Below are positions 5,760 through 11,386 of a DNA stretch of 11,386 nucleotides, piece by piece. Every line of letters begins with the position of its first letter. Position 1 is the stretch's first letter. Made by a program: the position numbers and the translations under genes. The stretch lies in contig CAYQJO010000143.1 of assembly GCA_964417785.1 (NCBI GenBank), positions 1 through 11,386 on the forward strand, in the 5' to 3' direction. Source of the stretch: DAOTUL01 sp034437435. Its GTDB lineage: Bacteria; Chloroflexota; Anaerolineae; Aggregatilineales; Phototrophicaceae. The notes beneath the pieces were generated by a model. That model ran no database searches and was not told the DNA's origin. It was given only the letters and a program-made list of their open reading frames with translations.

Positions 5760-6787
5760 TCTTCGCCTGGGTAGAAACATTCGAAGGCAAAGCGGTCCCG
5801 ACCAGTTGGGAAGCACTGGGTGCGGGCAAGATGATGGCAGACGGCATGGGCGTCCCGCTGACCGCCCTGATATTCGGTGACTCGGCCAGCACCATTGCTG
5901 GCGAGGCGGCTCAGTACGGCGCAGATAACGTTATCGTGTGCGAAGATGCGACCTTGAGTGTCTTCCGCCTGGAACCGTATGCCGCGCTGCTGACCCAACT
6001 GGTGCAGGATCACAGTCCCAAAGCGGTCATCGCAGTGGGTACCAGCGCCGCCCGTGAACTGCTGGCAGCGTCGGCTGCCGATACGGATTCTAGCATGATC
6101 GGCGACGCGACCAGCCTGGAACTGGACGGTGAAAAGGTCAAAGCGACTCGCCCGGCCTATGCTGGCAAGCTGAGCAATCAGATGGTTGGTGGCGGAAATG
6201 GCACTCTGTTTCTCACCATTCGCGGGCGGGCGTTCAAAGCCAACGACACCAACGCGGGTACATCCGCCGAAGTAACGACGGTAGAGCCGGTCCTTAGTGA
6301 AGACGAGATCACTACTAAAGTCGACTCGTTCGAGTCCGAGATAGGCAAGGTTAACCTGACCGACGCCGCCATTATCGTGTCTGGCGGGCGCGGTCTCGCC
6401 AACAATCCCCAGGACGCACCGGGCGATGCTGGCGACGCTGCTGTGTGGAAAGCTCAGGATGGCTTTGAAAATGTCATCCAGCCGCTCGCCGATGTGTTAG
6501 GCGCTGCCGTCGGAGCCAGCCGCGCCGCCGTCGACGCCGGTTACATATCCTATGCGCATCAGGTCGGCCAGACAGGCAAAGTCGTCAGCCCCGATCTCTA
6601 TGTCGCCTGTGCCATCTCCGGTGCTATCCAGCATCAGGCCGGTATGCGCAGCAGCAAAGTGATTGTTGCCATCAACAAGGATGCCGAAGCGCCGATTTTC
6701 AAGCTGGCTCGCTTCGGGATCGTCGGCGATGTCTATCAGGTCGTACCCGCGCTCACCGAAGAACTCAAGCAGCGGCTCGGCAAATAA
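5756..6787 (+). CDS. etfA: Electron transfer flavoprotein, alpha subunit
   Basis: This 343-residue EtfA (FixB family) is slightly longer than the usual 310 to 330. The N-terminal domain is divergent. The C-terminal FAD domain is well conserved: VSGGRGL (208-214), LADVLGAAVGASRAAVDAG (244-262), QVGQTGK (269-275), SGAIQHQAGM (288-297) and VAINKDAEAPIF (304-315). In most EtfA proteins GRGL is followed almost at once by the helix that begins the LADVLGA segment. Here about 15 extra residues (roughly 215-235, rich in Asn, Asp, Gly and Ala) lie between them, next to the flavin site. GGAGG (5741-5745) lies ten bases before the ATG, within the end of etfB. The gene is followed after 12 bases by a terminator hairpin that closes the etfBA unit. 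The partner is EtfB and the likely electron donor is the acyl-CoA dehydrogenase at 152-1363. Confidence 0.95.
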   Translation: MIFAWVETFEGKAVPTSWEALGAGKMMADGMGVPLTALIFGDSASTIAGEAAQYGADNVIVCEDATLSVFRLEPYAALLTQLVQDHSPKAVIAVGTSAARELLAASAADTDSSMIGDATSLELDGEKVKATRPAYAGKLSNQMVGGGNGTLFLTIRGRAFKANDTNAGTSAEVTTVEPVLSEDEITTKVDSFESEIGKVNLTDAAIIVSGGRGLANNPQDAPGDAGDAAVWKAQDGFENVIQPLADVLGAAVGASRAAVDAGYISYAHQVGQTGKVVSPDLYVACAISGAIQHQAGMRSSKVIVAINKDAEAPIFKLARFGIVGDVYQVVPALTEELKQRLGK

Positions 6788-6799
6788 TCCCGCACACTC

Positions 6800-6836
6800 C
6801 GGGGTGGTCCGATGGACCGCCCCGCTAATTCTTTTG
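6800..6836 (+). terminator. Rho-independent terminator after etfA
   Basis: CGGGGTGGTCC (6800-6810) pairs with GGACCGCCCCG (6814-6824) across a GAT loop, an 11-base-pair stem with one G-U wobble. The tail ctaattctttt is moderately T-rich. The hairpin is strong but the tail is not a perfect U tract, so termination may be partial and some read-through into the MutS-like gene is possible. Confidence 0.75.
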
Positions 6837-6850
6837 ATTGAACATAGCGA

Positions 6851-8542
6851 ATGATATCGAATTCCAGGCGTCTATTCTCACGCAGCACCCTACCGCAGCA
6901 CCGCCCTGACCTCCATGTGAATTTCACCAGTCTGATGTGGCCGGAAAGTGTATCCCAACACAACCCGGCAGTCGGTGCTGCATCCAACTGGATCGCCGAT
7001 CTCGGCATCCTCGATCTGATACGCGGCCTGACACAGGACCGGCGCTATACCAGTTACATCCGCAACACACTTGTCACCCTGGTGACCGACCCTGATGTGA
7101 TACGCTGGCGGCAGGCGGTGCTGCGCGACTTTCTGAACAACCCGGCACTGATGGAGGCGGCCAGCGACATGCTGCCCCGCCTGGCTGGACTGCGTGACGG
7201 GAACGCCCTGCTCGGCAAGCGCGAACGCGGTCCGCTGACGGAGACGTCCGACCGGCTGGCCGAACTCGAAATCTATGCGACCGTCATCCGTGATCTACAC
7301 ACAGCCCTGGTAAACGCCGACATCGAGTCGGCGGCACTCCGCCAACTGCGCGAGAATCTGGCAAACGTCGTCGAAGATGAGGACTTCGTATCTCTGTGCG
7401 ACCGCCTGCCAGAACTGCGCAAACCTCTGGAACGAATCAGCAGCCTGACCATCGGCATCAACCTGGACGTTCAGCTTCGGCCCGTATCAGCGGTCTTAAT
7501 GGCGATCAACAACCACAAAATGCAGGGGGCGTCTTCGTTTTTGGAGCGCGTCATCGGTCCCTCGCCCGACGCCCAGGATGAGACGGGTATCGCCCCAATG
7601 AAATATCTGCCACGTGACCTGGAGCAGCGCCCATTCGCGCCCCTGTTCCAGGACCTCGAAAAGGTCATGCACCATGTCGCCAAACCGGTCGCTCAGGAAT
7701 TGAACCGCTACACCCGAGTCAGCAGCGAGCCGGTGGTCCATCTTGAGTACGAGCTGGCATTTTTCGTCGCCGCCGCTCGTCTGATGCACCAGTTGCAGGC
7801 CAGAGGCATACCGTTTTGCCAGCCAGAAGTCGCACCACTGGACGAGCGCGTGACAGAGATTGACGGCCTGCACAACATCAACCTGATCTTATTTGATAAA
7901 CAGACAACTGTACCGAGCGACATCCATTTTGGACCACAAGAGCGCATCGCCATTCTGACCGGTCCTAACAGCGGCGGCAAAACCACCTATTTGCAGGGTG
8001 TCGGGCTGGCTCACGCATTGTTCCAGGCCGGATTATTTCTTCCGGCGAAACAGGCCCGTATCAGCCCGGTAGATAAAATCCTGACGCATTTCCCCGCGCT
8101 GGAAACCCGCCAGCAGGGCCGCCTGGAAGAGGAAGCACAGCGGCTGCGCCTGTTGTTTCAGGAACTCACACCCTATAGTTTTGTCTTGCTCAACGAGACC
8201 TTTTCCAGCACCTCGTCCGGTGAAGCACTCTATCTGGCACAGGATGTCCTGGGTGGACTGTGTGCCATCGGTACCCGGTCGATCTTCGCCACACATTTGA
8301 TCGAACTGGTCGAAACCATCCCGGAGATCGAGCGCAGTGTCCATTCGGACAGCAGCCTGTTCAGTCTGGTCGCCGGGGTACGCATCAACGAGCAGGGCAA
8401 CGTCGTTCCAACCTATGTGATCCAGGCCGGGCAGCCATTGGGGCGTAGTTATGCCCGCCAGATCGCCGAGCATCATGGCATCAGCCTGGATCAAATTCTG
8501 GCAATTCGCCGGACCCGAATCGATGAAGAGGCCTCTGCTTGA
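6851..8542 (+). CDS. MutS-like ATPase lacking the mismatch-recognition domain
   Basis: This 563-residue protein aligns with the core (domain III) and ATPase (domain V) of the MutS family. It is too short for MutS1 (about 850) and has no N-terminal mismatch-binding domain and no C-terminal Smr nuclease as in MutS2. The ATPase motifs are Walker A GPNSGGKTT (371-379), a signature-like RQQGRLEEEAQRL (420-432), Walker B FVLLNE (444-449), D-loop FSSTSS (451-456) and the H-loop histidine in FATHL (His482). Walker B has Asn where most MutS proteins have Asp (LDE); the catalytic Glu449 remains. Helical residues 130-320 match the lever/core part. Similar short MutS-like proteins are known in bacteria, but their function is not established, so a role in mismatch repair should not be assumed. 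The ATG at 6851 has no Shine-Dalgarno. Met29 (6935) and a GTG at 6917 are alternative starts, also without clear ribosome sites. Confidence 0.88.
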   Translation: MISNSRRLFSRSTLPQHRPDLHVNFTSLMWPESVSQHNPAVGAASNWIADLGILDLIRGLTQDRRYTSYIRNTLVTLVTDPDVIRWRQAVLRDFLNNPALMEAASDMLPRLAGLRDGNALLGKRERGPLTETSDRLAELEIYATVIRDLHTALVNADIESAALRQLRENLANVVEDEDFVSLCDRLPELRKPLERISSLTIGINLDVQLRPVSAVLMAINNHKMQGASSFLERVIGPSPDAQDETGIAPMKYLPRDLEQRPFAPLFQDLEKVMHHVAKPVAQELNRYTRVSSEPVVHLEYELAFFVAAARLMHQLQARGIPFCQPEVAPLDERVTEIDGLHNINLILFDKQTTVPSDIHFGPQERIAILTGPNSGGKTTYLQGVGLAHALFQAGLFLPAKQARISPVDKILTHFPALETRQQGRLEEEAQRLRLLFQELTPYSFVLLNETFSSTSSGEALYLAQDVLGGLCAIGTRSIFATHLIELVETIPEIERSVHSDSSLFSLVAGVRINEQGNVVPTYVIQAGQPLGRSYARQIAEHHGISLDQILAIRRTRIDEEASA

Positions 8543-8548
8543 ATCAAA

Positions 8549-8578
8549 ACCCCCTCCCGGAAGCGCCGAAGAGGGGGT
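8549..8578. terminator. Shared hairpin terminator between convergent genes
   Basis: ACCCCCTC (8549-8556) pairs perfectly with GAGGGGGT (8571-8578) around a 14-base loop. On the minus strand the stem runs into GGGGGTTTTGATT, a usable U tract, so it best terminates the synthetase-GNAT gene ending at 8600. On the plus strand, where the MutS-like gene ends at 8542, the tail is only tatatg. It probably serves both directions with unequal strength. Confidence 0.7.
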
Positions 8579-8599
8579 ATATGACGGATCAGATGGGTG

Positions 8600-11326
8600 C
8601 TACAGCGTCAATTCCAGCTTGATGCTGCCGCTATCCTCAGACACCACCCGACGGAAGTTCAATTCCTCGCAGATGCGCTGCATGGCGGTGTTGGTCGGCA
8701 GTGTGTAGCCGATGATCGATTCGAGACCTTCGGCACGCCCCACGTCGACCAGACGCGCAAGCAACTGTGTTCCAAGACCCTGTCCCTGGTACCGGTCACC
8801 GATAACCAGACCGAACTCCGCCTGTTTGTCACCATAATGCTTGGTCAGACGACCGGCACCGAGTATCTCGCGCTCCTGGGTCTCCGGGTTACGCCGGGTA
8901 GCGACCAGAACCATCTCGCGGTCATAGTCGATGAAGCAAATGCGCGAGAGACGTTCGTGTGCGATGCGCTGCTGCAACTTCATAGGCGAGAAGTAACGGT
9001 TATACACGGTTTCGTCTGAAAGTGTCTCGTGGAAGCGCACCATCATCGGCTCGTCTTCTGCCTGGATCGGACGCAGCCGAACAACCGTACCACTGTCGGC
9101 CTGCCATTCCCATGTGTATTGGGTCGGATAAGGCCGGATGGCCGGTGTCGGCAGTTCCTCTTCTGGCGTATCCGATTCGTGCAGCAGCACCCGTGCGTCC
9201 AGAGCCAGCAGGCGATCCGATGAGACCAACAGCGGGTTGATGTCCATCTCCGCGATCCAGGGCTGCTCCACCACGATCTGGCTGAATCGCACCAGCAGCT
9301 TCTCCAACCCTGCCATATCGACCGACTCACGACCGCGCACACCTTTGAGCGCCTCGTAAATCTTGGTCTCCTCCATCATGCGGCGGGCCAGCGTCGTCGT
9401 CAGCGGCGGCAGGCCAAGTGACCGGTCCTTGAACACCTCGACCAGCGAGCCACCGGAACCAAACAGAATGACCGGGCCAAATTGCGGATCAATGCTGCTG
9501 CCAACGATCAACTCATATCCGTCCAGACTCACCATAGGCTGCACATTCACACCGTCAAAATCTTCAGGGCTGACAGCCGACTGGATACGCTTAAACGCTT
9601 CACGCACAGCATCAGCGTCTTTCAGATTCAGGATCACACCGCCGACATCGGTCTTATGGGTGATGGTCTCGGAGTGAATCTTGACGACCACCGGATAACC
9701 CAGTTCTTCGGCGGCGGCGATAGCTTCATCTTCAGTGCTGGCGATCCGGTCGGGGATGGTGTTCACACCATAAGCCGCCAATACCTGCTTGGACTCATGC
9801 TCCGTGAGAATGGTGCGTCCGGCGGACCGTGCTTTTTCGATTAGAGAGGACACCAGTTCACGGTCGGGGGAGTCGTCTTCGCTGTCGGTCGGCAGCACCG
9901 GGGTCTCGTAAAGCGCACGCAGGTTATAGCTGTACTGCCACATATGGTTGAACATACGGACAGCTACATCAGGATAGGCGAAGGTTGGGATGTTGGCCCG
10001 ATTCAGAATACCCTCACCGGCGCGAATATCCGCGCCACCCATCCAGCTTGCCAGCACAGGCTTGCCGCTCAGGTCGGCGTAACCTCGCAGGGCTTCGGCG
10101 GTCTGGGTGGGTTCAGTCATATCCTGGGGTGTCAGAACTACCAGCAGGCCGTCAGCGTTGGAGTCGTTGGCGGCGATTTCCAGCGATTTGGCGTAGCGTT
10201 CGGGATCGGCATCACCGAGGATGTCGATGGGGTTGCCATGACTCCAGGCGAAAGGCAAAAACTCATTGAGTTCTCCCATCGTTTCATCCGAGATTTCGGT
10301 CAGCGCACCGCCACCGAGAATCAGGGCATCAGTCGCCAGCACGCCCGGACCACCCGCGTTGGTGACGATAGTCAGGCGGTTGCCACGCGGGCGCGGCTGC
10401 TTGGAAAGGACTTCGGCCATGTAGAACACTTCGGAGATACGGTCCACACGCAGCACGCCCGACCGGCGGAAGGCAGCATCCAGCACCTCGTCACTGCCGG
10501 TAAGCGAACCGGTATGAGAGGCAGCGGCTTTGGCAGCGGCAGCGGTTCGTCCGGCTTTGATGACAATAATCGGCTTGGTGCGGGAAACTTCTCGCGCTGC
10601 TGAGATGAAGGCCCGCGCATCACCGACCGACTCCATGTAAATAACGATGCTGCGCGTGTTGGGGTCGTCTCCCAGATAGTAGATCAGATCACCCCAACCG
10701 ACATCGAGCATAGAGCCAATCGAGATAAAAGCACTGAAGCCAACATTCTCCTCAAAGCTCCAGTCCAGAACAGCGGTGCAGATCGCGCCACTCTGACTGA
10801 TGAAGGCAACGCTGCCAGGCCGGGCCATCGCACCGGCAAAGGTGGCATTCAGGCCGAAGAGCGGCATCATCACACCCAGGCAGTTCGGGCCGATGATACG
10901 CATCTTACCGTGAGCCGTCTCCATAATCCGGCGTTCGAGTTCGGCCCCTTCCTCGCCAACCTCCTTGAAACCAGCCGAGATGATAATCACGCCAGGGATA
11001 CCGAGATCAGCACATTCCTTCACGATACCGGGGACGGTTTTGGCTGGTGTGACGATAATCGCCAGGTCAACCGGCTCCGGTACAGCGGAAATCGTCGGAT
11101 AGGCTTTGATACCCATGATATTCTGACGTTTGGGGTTAACCGGGAAGATCGTCCCACCAAACGGATTGCTGAGCAGATTCCAGATGATCGTCCGGCCCAC
11201 ACTGCCTGCCTTTTCGGTCGCCCCGATAACGGCTACATTGTTCGGGCGAAGAATGGAATCCAGCGGACCGAACTCCTGCTGCCCGCCGCCAGACGGTACA
11301 TTGAATCTGGGCTTGTCTTTTAGCAT
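8600..11326 (-). CDS. ADP-forming acyl-CoA synthetase fused to GNAT acetyltransferase (Pat-like)
   Basis: This 908-residue fusion has four parts. They are a CoA-binding Rossmann domain (VAVIGATEKAGSVG, 31-44), a CoA-ligase region (IGPNCLG at 145-151, ISQSGA at 176-181, SHTGSL at 270-275), an ATP-grasp domain (VVVKIHSE 546-553, HKTDVGGV 557-564, EMDINPL 693-699), and a C-terminal GNAT domain from about 740 with the acetyl-CoA motif QGQGLG (847-852). The order is that of the enterobacterial protein lysine acetyltransferase Pat/YfiQ (about 886 residues). In ADP-forming synthetases, His271 and His557 are the positions of the phosphohistidine relay; Pat is reported to lack the catalytic histidine, while both are present here. 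The protein may therefore both interconvert acyl-CoA, ADP and phosphate with acid, CoA and ATP, and acetylate proteins. ATG 11326 is chosen over an upstream in-frame ATG at 11371 because AAGGAG (11337-11342) lies ten bases before it and a -10 element lies between the two. Confidence 0.92.
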   Translation of the reverse strand: MLKDKPRFNVPSGGGQQEFGPLDSILRPNNVAVIGATEKAGSVGRTIIWNLLSNPFGGTIFPVNPKRQNIMGIKAYPTISAVPEPVDLAIIVTPAKTVPGIVKECADLGIPGVIIISAGFKEVGEEGAELERRIMETAHGKMRIIGPNCLGVMMPLFGLNATFAGAMARPGSVAFISQSGAICTAVLDWSFEENVGFSAFISIGSMLDVGWGDLIYYLGDDPNTRSIVIYMESVGDARAFISAAREVSRTKPIIVIKAGRTAAAAKAAASHTGSLTGSDEVLDAAFRRSGVLRVDRISEVFYMAEVLSKQPRPRGNRLTIVTNAGGPGVLATDALILGGGALTEISDETMGELNEFLPFAWSHGNPIDILGDADPERYAKSLEIAANDSNADGLLVVLTPQDMTEPTQTAEALRGYADLSGKPVLASWMGGADIRAGEGILNRANIPTFAYPDVAVRMFNHMWQYSYNLRALYETPVLPTDSEDDSPDRELVSSLIEKARSAGRTILTEHESKQVLAAYGVNTIPDRIASTEDEAIAAAEELGYPVVVKIHSETITHKTDVGGVILNLKDADAVREAFKRIQSAVSPEDFDGVNVQPMVSLDGYELIVGSSIDPQFGPVILFGSGGSLVEVFKDRSLGLPPLTTTLARRMMEETKIYEALKGVRGRESVDMAGLEKLLVRFSQIVVEQPWIAEMDINPLLVSSDRLLALDARVLLHESDTPEEELPTPAIRPYPTQYTWEWQADSGTVVRLRPIQAEDEPMMVRFHETLSDETVYNRYFSPMKLQQRIAHERLSRICFIDYDREMVLVATRRNPETQEREILGAGRLTKHYGDKQAEFGLVIGDRYQGQGLGTQLLARLVDVGRAEGLESIIGYTLPTNTAMQRICEELNFRRVVSEDSGSIKLELTL

Positions 11327-11336
11327 TCGGTGCTTG

Positions 11337-11342
11337 CTCCTT
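11337..11342 (-). promoter_or_regulatory. Ribosome binding site for the synthetase-GNAT gene
   Basis: On the minus strand AAGGAG sits ten bases before ATG 11326 (MLKDKPRF). The longer frame from ATG 11371 has no such site. This decides the start and removes 15 residues from the longest open frame. Confidence 0.75.
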
Positions 11343-11359
11343 AAGTCCAATTTCACGCT

Positions 11360-11365
11360 ATTGTA
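11360..11365 (-). promoter_or_regulatory. -10 element for the synthetase-GNAT gene
   Basis: TACAAT on the minus strand would start RNA near base 11353, leaving a leader of about 27 bases that includes the Shine-Dalgarno. The -35 would fall at or past the window edge (beyond about 11382), so it cannot be judged. The hexamer is the same as the -10 of etfBA. Confidence 0.45.
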
Positions 11366-11386
11366 GCGCATCGTAGATTAAAGTTA

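Noticed and set aside
152..8542. Defence-island reading of the Uma2, pentapeptide-repeat and MutS-like genes
   Set aside because: These genes are interleaved with housekeeping metabolic genes, sit in different transcription units, and there is no integrase, methyltransferase, helicase or toxin-antitoxin pair to support a defence system.
9944..10603. A 219-codon plus-strand open frame
   Set aside because: It lies wholly opposite the conserved synthetase-GNAT gene, shows no family motif and has no clear Shine-Dalgarno, so it is a shadow of the real gene.

Overview
The window is about 11.4 kb of gene-dense bacterial DNA. Its GC content is moderately high in coding regions, with AT-richer spacers. 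Spacers are short, genes overlap by 1 to 4 bases, and Shine-Dalgarno and sigma70-like promoter sequences are recognisable. The mix of a Uma2-family protein, a pentapeptide-repeat protein, a divergent ETF pair, a MutS-like ATPase and an acyl-CoA synthetase-GNAT fusion would suit a Chloroflexota-like environmental bacterium. That placement is inference only, since no rRNA or marker gene is present.

Layout on the + strand: an extended -10 promoter (105-113) opens an apparent operon. It holds an acyl-CoA dehydrogenase (152-1363), a sulfatase with a formylglycine motif (1375-2721), a Uma2-family protein (2721-3335) and an SGNH/GDSL hydrolase (3332-4003). The last three are joined by 1-base and 4-base overlaps. 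Next come a 54-residue YqaE/Pmp3-type membrane protein (4061-4225) and a 197-residue pentapeptide-repeat protein (4307-4900) with 24 uninterrupted repeats. A strong TTGACA-N16-TACAAT promoter (4902-4929) drives etfB (TTG start, 4980-5759) and etfA (5756-6787). A hairpin terminator follows, then a stand-alone MutS-like ATPase (6851-8542). A second hairpin (8549-8578) separates it from the convergent minus-strand gene (8600-11326), which encodes an ADP-forming acyl-CoA synthetase fused to a GNAT acetyltransferase. The start of that gene is moved inward from the longest frame because a promoter and a Shine-Dalgarno lie inside the longer version.

How the genes may work together: acyl-CoA dehydrogenases pass electrons to ETF, and an ADP-forming acyl-CoA synthetase can interconvert acyl-CoA and free acid with ATP. 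Three of the genes therefore fit one theme of acyl-CoA oxidation and energy conservation. The sulfatase and SGNH hydrolase could remove sulfate or acyl esters from a substrate that feeds this route, but the substrate is not visible. The Uma2, YqaE, pentapeptide-repeat and MutS-like genes have no evident link to that metabolism.

I see no CRISPR array, insertion sequence, phage gene, tRNA or rRNA, and no clear undescribed multi-gene system. The most notable points are the synthetase-GNAT fusion that keeps both phosphorelay histidines, the altered nucleotide loop in EtfB together with an EtfA insertion, the MutS-like protein with LNE in place of the Walker B LDE, and the Uma2 gene locked between two hydrolase genes.
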